Positions 1 to 11,300 of a stretch of 64,000 bases of DNA are shown piece by piece. The notes beneath the pieces were generated by a model. The model had not been told where the DNA came from and did not search any database. It saw only the letters and a list, made by a program, of their open reading frames with translations. The stretch covers positions 132,665,872-132,729,871 of the forward strand of contig NC_079312.1 in the NCBI RefSeq assembly GCF_029931775.1. Reading direction: 5' to 3'. The position numbers and the translations under genes are program-made. The stretch comes from Euleptes europaea (lineage: Eukaryota > Chordata > Lepidosauria > Squamata > Sphaerodactylidae). Within the stretch, counting starts at the first letter, position 1. Every line of letters starts with the position of its first letter.

Positions 1-240
1 ACGCCAGCCAGCGGTGGGGGCGGGAGCCCTTAAAAGAGGCGGCAGAGGTGCGCCCGGGAGGAGCCGGGCCCGGCCCGGAGGAAGGGCCAGGTCTTTCCCC
101 GGCGGTTTCGCCCCGCCCACAGATCCGGGCTCCTCTATCGGCTCCACGCGGCGAGCTCCTCTTCGCGGCTTGGCGCGACTCGCCCAGGAAAACCATGGCT
201 CCGGCTCAAGGGAGCAGTAAAACTCCCTTTGATTTGCGCG
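1..240. promoter_or_regulatory. GC-rich, CpG-dense promoter-like block at the window edge
   Basis: The first ~200 bases are strongly GC-rich with many CpG dinucleotides and Sp1-like GGGGCGGG boxes, then composition falls abruptly to the AT-richer background after ~240. This is the usual look of a vertebrate promoter CpG island with a first exon. An ATG near 194 opens a short frame, but it matches no family I know and I see no downstream exons that would follow it. The island may serve a gene to the left of the window. It is not an obvious SLC25A10 first exon, the gene that follows MRPL12 in human. Confidence 0.5.
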
Positions 241-471
241 AAGGCAGTGCATCGCTGCAGGCTGGCCCGTTGCCTGGTTTATTTTTTAAAAAAAGGTTAT
301 TTGTAAGATGCTTTCGGCGTGCCCCTCGAACATCAGGTGAGGTTTTAAAACCAGATGTTTGAAAACAGGTGCGTCGCACTTATCAGGAAGTACTGAATGC
401 ACACTTGGGAGGCAGGGTCTGGGTTTTCATATGAAAACGGCCCTTAGTATGGAGACTGAGACTTAGGGAGC

Positions 472-607
472 TTTCACACATGTTGAATAATGCATTTTTA
501 ATCCACTTTCAATGCACTTTGCTGCTGGGTTTTACTGTGTGAAATGGCAAAATCCACTTGCAAACGATCGTTTGGAAGTGGAATGAAAGTGCATTATTCA
601 CACGTCC
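472..607. mobile_element. short palindromic MITE-like repeat
   Basis: The ends mirror each other: a left end containing ttcacacatgttgaataatg and a right end containing gtgcattattcacacgt, with CCACTTTCAATGCAC-type sequence repeated inside in inverted form. This is the structure of a small non-autonomous DNA transposon. No confident target-site duplication was found, so the family is open. Confidence 0.45.
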
Positions 608-720
608 TCAGTGATGTCCCTCTGCCAAAGCAGCTCTCAAAAGCAGGGGAGCACCCCTGCTTCTCTCATCTCTGGGTGAAAATAAGCCAATTTCAACCAG
701 TAGGAGTACCAGAATCCCTG

Positions 721-935
721 ACCTGGATGGCCCAGGCTAGCCTCGTCAGGTCTCAGAAGCTAAGCAGGGTCGGCCCTGGTTAGTATTTGGATGGGAGACC
801 ACCAAGGAAGACCAGGGTTGCTGTGCAGAGGAAGGCACTGGCAAACCACCTCTGTTCGTCTCTTGCCATGAAAACCCCAAAAGGGGTCGCCATAAGTCGG
901 CTGCGACTTGAAGGCACTTTACACACACAGAGGAG
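721..935 (+). repeat. 5S-rRNA-derived SINE (5S-Sauria type)
   Basis: The head follows 5S rRNA: agaagctaagcagggtcgg, then tatttggatgggagaccacc. The tail is the Sauria/Bov-B-like module (gcaaaccacctctg, then gtcgccataagtcggctgcg) ending in a short ACAC run. The combination identifies a SINE with a 5S head and a Bov-B-related tail. It is a plain retroposed copy, not a functional 5S gene. Confidence 0.8.
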
Positions 936-1551
936 TACCAGAAAGAAAGTGGCCCTCCCATCATCTGCTTGGAGCCCGAGTACACCAGGAAGAAATTTAA
1001 ATTACTTTCACACCAGCTCTGTTCCATTGTGATATATTTTTGTGGCAGCAGAGCCAAAAGGTAAAGTCTGGTTTAAATGTGATGTTGAGGCAAAACAGCG
1101 TCCCTGTGTGAGTTTATGAGGCCCTGATCCAGTGCAAACTACGCTAGCTCCTATGCAAAGCAGGGACAAGTACTTAGTTTGCACACCTGAGATCCTTTGC
1201 AGATACTGTGCTGGCATGCAAACTAAGCACAGGGAGCTGCTTTGCACTGGTAAAAACCTAGTAAATGAGATCCTGCTTAGAAGTAAAGTCCCATAGGGGA
1301 ATTCTTATGCCTGGGTAGTGTCATTTTTAAAGGAGGCCTCCCCCCCCCCTCACTGAAGCAGCCCGAAAGGTTTGCTAGTGCCTCCCATACCAGTATTGCC
1401 TTTCCCTTGTCATACAGACCCGGCTACAAACATGCTGTGATCCTTGAACCCACAGTAAGATTGAAGCTCTTCTGGGCATCATGTCATACAATGCAGACTT
1501 TCCCTTACCTACCAAGCTGTTGTGATTGGAATAACAGCCCTTCACCTGCCT

Positions 1552-1795
1552 GTTCCTGTTAAGAGGGTTTTTAGATATTTATACACTACTTCCCCCCAGC
1601 CATGGGGACTCAAAGCAGTTAACATCATCATTCTCCTAATTTTATCTTCACAACAATCCTGTGAAGTAGGTTAAGCTGATAGTGATTGGCCTAAGGTCAC
1701 CTAGCAAGCTTCCATGGCAGAGTGAGGATTCAAACTTGGTTTTCTCAGATCCTAGTCCATCAGTCAGCCACTACGGCACAGTGGCTGTTACTGTC
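1552..1795 (-). repeat. tRNA-derived SINE, reverse orientation
   Basis: Read on the minus strand it has a tRNA-like head, the central phrase around 'gaccttaggccaatcacta' and a tail resembling 'gggtataaat'. The same family recurs at 8880, 12925, 31858, 34345, 35388 and 43830. It is diverged and has no gene function. Confidence 0.65.
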
Positions 1796-1964
1796 AAAAC
1801 CCTGTTGGGTAGTGGTGAATGGCTTGCAGCCATAGGCATGAATCATTTCCCTCCAGCCATTGAGCTCTGAAATCTGATAAGAAAGGCCATGTGGCCGCTT
1901 CTTGTAAGCATAGTTGTGGAGTATGTGTGGGAAGGAAAGGTGTGGATGGGATCGAATGACAGTT

Positions 1965-2460
1965 TAGAAAAGAGATGACTAAGGGGGGAGGTGGTCACAT
2001 GATAGAGGTTTATAAAATTATGCATGGGGGTGAAGAGAGTTGACAAAGAACTTTTCCTCTCTCTCCCAAAATATCACTTGGGGGCATCCAACAAAGCTGA
2101 TGGTCAGTACTTTCAGGATGGACAAAATGAAATACTTCTTTACACAGTGATTAAAACGAGGAATTTGCTGCCAGACGATGTAGTGATGGCCACAGGCATA
2201 GACAGCTTTAAAAGGGGATTAGACAGAATCATGGAAGATAGGTCCATCAGTGGATACTAGCCATGGTGACGAAAGGAAACCTCCACATTCAGAAGCAGTA
2301 AACCTCTGAATACCAGTGTCAGGAGGCAACATCTGGGAGGGCCTGGGCCTCTATGCCCTGCTGTTGGACCTCCAGAGGAACTGGTTGGCCACTGTGAGAC
2401 AGAATGATGGACTAGATGGACCACTGGTCTGATCTAGCAGGGCTCTTTTGCTCTTATGAC
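1965..2460 (+). repeat. LINE 3'-end remnant (CR1/L2-like, 'gctggatcagacc' family)
   Basis: A decayed frame reads like the end of a non-LTR reverse transcriptase (LLPDDVVMATGIDSFKRGLD), followed by the family 3' tail (ggatggaccactggtctgatc-type sequence, then 'agcagggctctttt'). Related tails lie at 9790-10225 and 38220-38330 (plus) and 44095-44370 (minus). The assignment to the CR1/L2 clade is by general resemblance only. Confidence 0.6.
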
Positions 2461-2689
2461 ATCATCACAGTGTTTGTGCTATCACAACAGGTTGGTAGCT
2501 TCCATGTATGACTAACATGGGTATTGTCATTGGCAGAGATGCTGTGGTCAGTGGTATTGCTACATTGTCTCATTTCTGCACCTACTCTTGTGCCTCTTAC
2601 ATTGCTGCTGGGACCACACAAGATCACAACATTACAGATTTGGTGGTGGGAAGTGCCATCAGGTCGCAAGGCATGAGACAAACAGAAAT

Positions 2690-2820
2690 CATTTGCCCTT
2701 GCCTGCTTCTGCGTAGTAACCCCAGCCTACATTTGTGGTCTCCCGTCCACATACTAACCAGGGCCGACCCTGCTTAGTTCTACGATTTGATGAGATCAGG
2801 CTAGCCTGGGTCATCCAAGT
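2690..2820 (-). repeat. 5S-derived SINE head, reverse orientation, fragment
   Basis: The minus strand shows the 5S-like head (ctaagcagggtcggccctgg, then tatgtggacgggagaccac) without a full tail. It is a truncated copy of the 5S-Sauria family seen at 721-935. Confidence 0.65.
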
Positions 2821-5800
2821 TCAGGACACAGCAGATGTAGCCCTGACATAATGGTAACTGGCCCAGTGGGATGATGTGAACAGTCTGCCTGTATAGCAAA
2901 AAGAGGGCCTGGACATCTGCCTGACCACGATCACCCCATGCACCACAGCACTGAAGCGTCTGATGCATAAGCTTGCGCAATATCCAAAATTGTGAAAATC
3001 TCTTTGCATTTTGACAGTACGCCATGGAAGAGCATGAAAATACATGGGCACTGGTTGATAAACTACTGAAATAGAGTGCCAAGGTTTTTTTAGTATGCCA
3101 AGAACTAAGCTTTGCCACATTTTGTAGCACCTCACATCACGCTTTCATCTATAGAAGTTACTCTTGCTGAAAGTCCAAATTTCATTTTTTTCAATAGAAA
3201 CCATCTATTGCATATTTGTCAACTGTTTTGTGTGATTTACTCATTGCAAAATGTGCTATTTTTAAGACAGCGGCCCAGAGTCCCCAGGGTCTTGCATTAG
3301 CTTTACAGTGTCCCCAGAGCTGGCATGGGATACCTTTTATTTTTCCATTGCCTAATTAAAAAAAACCTACCCCTCACCTGCTTGTCTGTCAATATTATTT
3401 TAAGAGCACCCACCCTAACACGTTCATTAAGCAGAGTGAATAGGTTCAGGTGAGTGTCACACACATTGTTCCTAGTGAAACAAGAAATAATACATTTAGC
3501 AGCTCAAAACAATGCATGGTTTTTACATACACATGTATACTATTGTTATTTCAGACCGCTTTGAGCTAGTTTAGGCATTTTAAAATGTTCTACATGCAAT
3601 CACAATCATCCCCAGGATTGTGCTTGCATGTAAGCCTACCACGTGATCCAGCCCTTCTTCATTACAGACAAGACCTTTTGTGAGAAATTTCTGTGACTGT
3701 AGTAGCTGAAAACTATACCACCATACTGGCTGAAATTGCTTACAGGCCATGACATACATGGAACGGCCATATCCTTCATTATTCCCTCTGGAGTCATGGT
3801 TGGGGGTCGTGGTCATAATGTATTGCAGAGACCATTACAATCTACTTGAGAAAACATGGTACTTTGTGTTAGAGCGGTTTAGCTGAAATACCTAATAAGA
3901 GCCCCTCCTAAATTCAAAGCTCCTCTTTAGGGAATAGTCTGCAAGACTGGCCATTTGCACAACTTGAAATCTAGCAGAGCTACCAAGTTCTCCTGGCATT
4001 GATAAAGTCTACAAGAAAACAAAGCTTTTCACTACCACTCTTCAATAAAGCTACATTGAAAGCAAATTATTCCTCCCGGTAGGTGGGCCTGAACATGTCT
4101 GGTCCTGATTTAGGAACCACCTCCAAAATTTAGGCGCCACTATCAATCCCTTATTCAAAATTTATCAATACCAACTATTTAAAATCTGAATAATATAAAA
4201 TACAAACATTATGCTGATTCTCGGAAGACTCTTTGTTTTTAATGACCACTCATTCAATGCATGTGCATTTGTGTTCTGCGAAAGGCTGAAGTTCAGGGAA
4301 AAGGGAACCTCATCCTCTGATGTGGAGGAACTCTCTATTGGTAACGTGCTGTGAGAATGCCTAGTGTATAAAGGACAAAATCAGACTAGGGGTGCAGTCC
4401 AATGCACATTTACCTGGGCACAAATCCCATGAATTCCATGGGACTTGCATGCCTAGAATGGGTTGTGAATGCCTTTAAAACAGTAGGATGAATCACAGTA
4501 GTAGTGGGAACACACAGTTCTGAATTCTTTTGCAAATGGAGCATCTACAAAGAGCTCAGGTTGTCAGCTGCGGTGGGCTAGGGCCAGAGTTCAGTGTGCT
4601 CCCAGAGAAAATTATCCAGCTATATTTACTTTAGTCTGTAAATTATTATGTACTTCCTTTGTTAGTGATTTTTAAAAAGACTTCACATTTGTATAGCAGC
4701 AAGTATGGTACAACAAAATCACAAAGAAACTTAAAACAAGTGAAATGTGTTTTGGGATTTGTGAAGCTAAGACATCTGTAATAAACAGCCTGGTGTCAGC
4801 TATCCAGGGAAATGTAATGTACTTAACATCATACTGAGCCCTTTCTTGATTTAAGTCATTGTCTGCATTTGGCTCTCCAGTCATATTGTGGGGCAAAATA
4901 TTCAAGGATGGAATTCAAAACTGTGATGGGAAAGGTGGCGTGAGTAAGGGAGATCGCTGTAATTCATCATTTTACTTACTAAAATGGGATATGGCCAAGT
5001 ATTACCTTCCTGCAAATCACTTCTGGCTACCTAGAAACTCATCCCATAACAGATAGGCTGCTGTGTGTTATTACTGCATATTGGAGGAAAGGCCCTCTCT
5101 GCACATACCAAGAGTAGCCTTTTTATCCATTTGCAGTTTGGGGAGTTACAGCAAGCATTATCCCTAGCTCAAACTCATCTAGATCCTCCCCAAGAGCTTA
5201 CTTTTCTGTAGTGACATGTGGTAGAGCTTAAAACTGCTAGATGTTATGCACCAGTGAGATTTTGCGCAGAACGAGATTCTGTAGTTTTAAGCCAGTCTTA
5301 ACATTAAGCTTCTTCAGACCTTTAAGCCATGGGTATCAAACTCATTTGTTGCAAGGGCCAGATATGACATAAATGTCGCTTGGTCATGCCAAGCCATGTC
5401 TCGCCAGCCCAGATCGGGACTAGTGGGAGGAGTGGCTGCCTCAGCTGATTCGTGAACCGGATAAAAGCTCTCAAGGGGACGGTTCTGGCCCCCAGGCCAT
5501 ATGTTTGACACCCATGCTTTAAGCCATAATCTCAGGGCTTTTAATAATGGTCATTCATAGGCGAGGAACAGCGATTCTGCACATGCTCTCCAAAACCACA
5601 TTATTTCACACCAGCAAGCTGCAGCAAAGGGGACTTGCAACTCAGGATTCAACAGAGGTAACTGGGTGAATGAAACTGGACATTCGTTTTTCTGCTCTCC
5701 ACCTACTAAAGGAAATTTCCACTGCAAACAATTAAGGCAACACCCAGATAATAAACATCTCAATCTTGCTTTCTGCCTAGTCCTCTCACTTGGGGCTGCT

Positions 5801-8331
5801 GCATTTAAGTGAGAAAGCAAATAAGCGAAGAAGGAAAGTGTATGAAATGGGGCGTACAAGAATTAATCTAGTCAGTAAAGGGATTAACAAAATCAGGACA
5901 AGAGCCAGGTCTAGGGAGCATTCTTTCAGCTTTCCTTCCCCCATCCCTTGCAAGGCAAGAGAAAAGCTGATTGCTCATTTTCCTTTCAACACTGTAAGGG
6001 AAAGAGCTAGACACTCAAAGCATGAAAGCTGGAAATTCACTTGGGAACCATCCATGCCTCATGTCTGCCCCAGCTGGACTCCAACCTAGCAGCTGAGTTT
6101 GCAAAGCTCGGGAAGCTGGATCCCCTTCCACGAGGCAGGGGACAGAGGAGCTGGAAGTAAAAGCCACCACACTGTTAGGGTCTCTCTTTGCTGCTGCAAC
6201 TCAGTTGGGTAACAGCCTCTGACCTGCTTTAAGCCACTGCAGAAAGGTGCCATGAACTGCTCAGGGAGTGGGCACCTGGAAACTGTCCAGCCCTGAAGTT
6301 CCATACTGCATAGTCTCTCCACTGCAGCCTCCTGCTCGGAGCTAGAAAAGCACAAACAGTCAAAACAGTTTTCCCTACCATCAGCCTTGCCTCAAAAGCT
6401 GCCTTGGGACAATTGTCTGCACCTTGTCTGCACGTATGGACAAGGGCCAAGTTAAGGGGACGGCAATAGCACAGATGTTGGCTGAACCTGTTCCATCGGT
6501 TTGGCCTACTAAAAACAAACTGAGGATATTTTACTTTGGGCAGTTCGGCACAGCAATCTAAGAAAGAACACGTTGCTTTTGCACAAAACAGGCCAGGCTA
6601 AAGAAAATAGTGGACTATAACCCACTGACCCCCTTCTGCTGGCACCAATCCCTCATTTACAAGCAAGCCTCCCTAACCCTGTTCTAAACTGCGGCACTCA
6701 GTACTGGCTCCCATCCACCCTTGAAACAAGAGCTTCCTTTCGGGTAGATTCAGCACTCAGCCTCTACTTTGTGATGCCGTAGCTCAGCAAGCAACACTGG
6801 GAAGAGGCGGGTTGTAGGCTGTGCCACTGTAAATCACCCCAACCAGGACTCGGGGAAGGGGGAGGAAAGAACATAACTGAGCCTACGTCTAGCTGAGATC
6901 AGCTCATTATTCTGGAAGGTGCCCAGGGAGACTTTCCCACAAGGCTCAGATTCATGGAATAGAAAATCAGGTGAAACAGACCGGCACGTCCAGGAGCAGT
7001 GATCAGGGTGGACAAAAGTAATTATACCTTATGGAAGCCTGCGCAATGCATTATCCCCACCTAGGTTTAACCAGGGGCAGCAAGGGGTTACAACACAGGT
7101 GAATACCCCAGGAAAAAGAAAAAAATAATGGTCCACAGATATACTCAGCGTGGTAAAGATTCCCTCCCCTCTTAGCAATTGTCACTCTCCACACAGCTCC
7201 TTCATCTGGCTTCTCCCTTCCATGCCACACAGTCGCAATCCATGTCACGTGCTCAACAGCACTCCATGCACAAGTGGGCCATGTCAGTGCCTGCCAGCTT
7301 GGGCAGATCAAAGCAGATACTGTGGGACGGACCACAATCGTTTGCATGGTGGCCACTATAAATGAGAAGGATAGCCTGCTTGGCACCCCCAGCGCTAGGA
7401 AGTTGGGGAAGAGGCAGACACAATAACGATACCCAGAGAGATGGGCAGATGTAGGGAAGAAGAAACAGCTACAGAAGGGTCCCCTCCTCAGCATCAAAAC
7501 TGTGAGGAGGGCAAAGAATGGAGATCTTCTGCGTGGCACTACATTTTCAGGTGCACCTTTCAAGAACAGCGGAATACAGACAATCCCCTTCCTGAGCTTG
7601 GAGAGGCAGATGGCAAAGAGTTTTCAGATTTGCCATTTACTTCAATGGCACTCGCCTATGAAATTCAGCACCAAGACCTAGACTAGACCTCGCACCTCTG
7701 GGACAGGCAAAAATAAATTTTGAGCATGGTCTGCCACAGAAAAAGATGAGGGCTGATAATCTCAGGGTCCTCTTCTGTGGGGGAGGGAGAAATTGTCTGG
7801 TGACAGAAAGTTCCAGTTGCTATATGCTACAATACATTACAGGCAAAAAGGACACCTCCTTTCTGATACACAGCCCCTTTCCTTGCACCATCCATCTCCA
7901 AGTAAGTCCTATTAGAAGTGGCAGCTTAAGACAGTGCTGTTGAATACTATCAAAAGCAGATCTGGCAAGTGCCTGTGATGAATTATGAATGTAAACACAC
8001 ACAAACTGGTGAGGACATGGTACATTAAAAAAAAGTGTTCTCACACATCACTTGTTCCAAGGTGGTCTCCCTCATATAGATTCTTTATAGACTCAGTTCT
8101 TTGCAGTGCTGGTACAAATAGCAAACCTTACGGTGCCAAAGGCATTCATCACGGACTGGGCTATCCCAGCAGAAACCCCCCATTGCAGAGGAAACAAGGC
8201 AGGGCACAGCTTCCTGGGATCGCACATTACCCTCCACCAGTTGGCAGGCAGTAAAAGCCAAGGGTGGGCAAGACAGATCAGATGGCTGGCCTCTGCTCCG
8301 CTGTAGTCTTTTGACAGGGAGACTGACCCCA
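2821..8331. other. intergenic stretch, no supported gene
   Basis: No open frame here has convincing splice sites or a recognisable protein. Apart from the hAT-type MITE at 5328-5516 I see only unclassified, AT-rich to neutral sequence. I looked for exons of SLC25A10, which follows MRPL12 in human, and found none. The part just below 8332 is presumably the MRPL12 3' untranslated region, but I found no clear AATAAA signal to place its end. Confidence 0.5.
5328..5516. mobile_element. hAT-type MITE (189 bp) with 8-bp target duplication
   Basis: The ends are near-perfect inverted repeats: left catgggtatcaaactc, right gtttgacacccatg. The element is flanked on both sides by ctttaagc (5320-5327 and 5517-5524), an exact 8-bp duplication as hAT transposases make. 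The interior (agggccagatatgacat, aaagctctcaagggg) resembles widespread amniote hAT-Charlie MITEs. It is non-autonomous and non-coding. Confidence 0.85.
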
Positions 8332-11300
8332 TTACTCCAGAACCACAGTCCCTCCGGCTGCCTCTAGAGCAGCTTTGATCTTCTCCGCTTCATCCTTAGA
8401 GATGTTTGCCTTGATCTCTTGAGGAAGAGACTCTACCAACTTCTTTGCCTGCCAGAGATGAAGAACAACTTCGTTGAGTAACAGGGGAAATGCTGGGCAC
8501 AAGAAACTGCCTGCTCCTGACCGTTACACACACTCCCCTTATCTCACACCCAAAGAAGACTGGTTCCCAGAACAGGCATTTCTTGAGCAGAAACTACAGC
8601 ATTAATTTTGCTAACTTGGTATTAGTCTGTGGGTCAGTTCTGATCAACCAAATATCTACAGAAAACCCTTGCACAGTTACCACAACCCATAAAGGTTCCT
8701 GCTACATTCACTGTCACTATTGTTAGAATGCCAATTCATTTTCACCAGCTTTGGCACAGGGGAACTGATGCCAAACTGCCCCCTCAAATTTTCTTCATAC
8801 TAACACTCCTCAGCTGAGTTTCTCTATTTGGAGTTTGCTGCCCCCATGTGTCAAGAGTGTGTACTAACGGGGCTGGAATGGGTATTAGTCCTTTTTTTTA
8901 TCCTGCCATTCTTTCAAGGAGCGCAGAATGACACACATTGTTCTCCCCTACTGCACTTTATCCTCACAACAATTCTGTGAAATAGGTTGGGCTGAGAGAG
9001 AGAGAGAGAGACTGGCCTAAGGTCACCAGTTAACTTAATGCTAGAGTGGGGATTCAAACCTGGGTCTTACTGGCACGTCAAATAAGTTGCAAAGAAGCCC
9101 CTGCAGGTCCACTAAATGCACCATGATGAGAGCCTGGCAGTTTTGGGAGCACATTCTGCTTGATTGTTTGTCTTGTGTGCACCCTGTGCAGAAAGAGCCT
9201 TGCCTCCTCCGAGCCCTTTTAATAAGCACGTCTTGAGAACTTGGCACTATCTTCTTACCTGGACAAGGTTCAGGCCTTGCATACAGTTCTTCACTTCCTT
9301 GATGAGCTTCACTTTCTCTGCAGTCTTCACCTCAGTCAACTTGACAGTGAAAATGACCTTCTCCTGTTTCTTGGGCACATCTTCCTCCTCTGCTGCCTGG
9401 GGGGGCGGAAAAACTCTATTCACCATCTGCAGGTGTAACCTCCCCTCCCATCGGCTTCATAGAGCTCCATCAGCCAAAGGAGGGGCAGGTTTGCTCAGAT
9501 CAGAGCCAAATGGCAGCAAGACTTAGATTTAGGCCTGTCTTACGTCCTCTCCTGTATATGTGTTGGATTGCTGGATCCTTGTATCTCCTGGCGGTGGAGA
9601 CAGCTGGTTAGGCTTTTTAGTGTAAAGGCTTGCTTTATTTAACAGCAGGCACTTTCTGTTGTTGCAGTTGGTAAATTTAAGCAGGTGCTGCTATAAGGAG
9701 ATTGTTCTGAGAAGCTCCCAGTGAGGTGGTGACATCTTGGTAAAGAGATAACAGTTTATCAGACTACTGGGGTAGTAGCAGGTAGTTTAGAAATTCAAAC
9801 TTACATGTGAACTTTTGAACTGGAGAATGGATTTCAGGCTAACAAGGCTACTATAAGGATAGTGGGGGATAAAGAACACGTTTTTCACTCAACGCATAGT
9901 TCAATTGTGGAACTCCCTGCCCCAGGATGTGGTGATGGCTGCCAGCTTGGAGGGCTTTAAGAGGGGAGTGGACATATTCATGGAGGAGAGGGGTATTCAT
10001 GGCTGTTAGTTAGAATGGATACTAGTCATGCTGCATATTTATTTTCTCTAGTATCAGAGGAGCATGCCTATTATTTTGGGTGCAGTGGAACACAGGCAGG
10101 ATGGTGCTGCTGCACTCATCTTGTTAATGGCTTCCTAGAGGCACCTGGTTGGCCATTGTGTGAACAGACTGCTGGAATTGATGGGCCTTGGTCTGATCCA
10201 GCAGGGCTGTTCTTATGTTCTTAGCAATGTTATGCAGGGAGAAGAAGCTTAATTAGGGTAGTCACAGGCAACTGTGGCCCTAAGCTGCTCTCTCATCAGT
10301 CTGGGCAATGCAGATCTTCGCAGAAACAAAGCTGACGCTGCTTTTTACTAATGCAAGCTCAATGACCTCCCCCCAAAGCGAAAAAAAGACACCCATCATT
10401 CATGATCTAATCCTGGTTGAGATGTCTGACTTTATTTATATACATCACTAAGACCTAGCTGGGTAGTACAGGTTTGTTTGTTTTGACCACACTGGTTTCA
10501 GCTTGGTTCTAAGTGCAGCAACAGTCTTGAGATACCCACCAAGGTGGGAGATATTGCAGCTGCGGGTAAAAGTTTGCTACTTGTCAGCTGCAAAACTGCT
10601 GGCTTCGGCTTTAATGTGCCCTTCTAGCTTCATTCTGTCTAAGCAACTGTTCTCAACCACACATTTGCTGCATTCACAAATAATTGTTTAGAGCAGAGAT
10701 GTAAAATTTCCAGGAATTTTGAAGCCACGTAAAAACATTTTTGTGTATTTTCAAAAGAAAAAAGGAAATATAAGCAATACTTATTCCTCTGTCAAGCATA
10801 AACTTATTTTAGGGATTTAATAGCATAAAAAGCATCATTTTTAACTTAGCATATAAAATTTTACTACTTGGCATATTTATGGGATTTAAAAGTATAAATC
10901 CCTTCATTTTCTATAAGAAAAATTGCAAGTATACCAAATACTTGACAAAGAGTTGAAAACTGCTACCCTAACACATGTATTGTTGCTTCTTGCCCTCAGA
11001 GTTAGGGAAACAATAAGCTGAAGGTATAACATAAATTCTGTAGTAAACAGAAGAAACTATATTATATGCATAGAAACTGAGTCATAATAGGTAGGACTGT
11101 CACAATGTTTGGATATTAAGTTAAACTTTATAACATTGAAAACACAACTGTTTAATAATGTACTATCATTAAAAACATTAGAATATTAATTGTTGCCAAA
11201 ATTATTACATTTAAACAAAAAAATCCTGAAATTATTGTATATGTCAATAGCATAAGAGTGTTTTCACTCAGAGCTCCCCAAAATTTCCCAATGTTTCCAC

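Noticed and set aside
48-362. Possible first coding exon of a gene at the left edge
   Set aside because: The product matches no known family and no downstream exon joins it; kept only as a promoter-like block.
749-800. Functional 5S rRNA gene
   Set aside because: Only part of the 5S sequence is present and it is fused to a SINE tail.
7051-7563. 170-codon minus-strand frame downstream of MRPL12
   Set aside because: No recognisable domain, no conserved splice borders and no promoter features; length alone is within chance for this composition.
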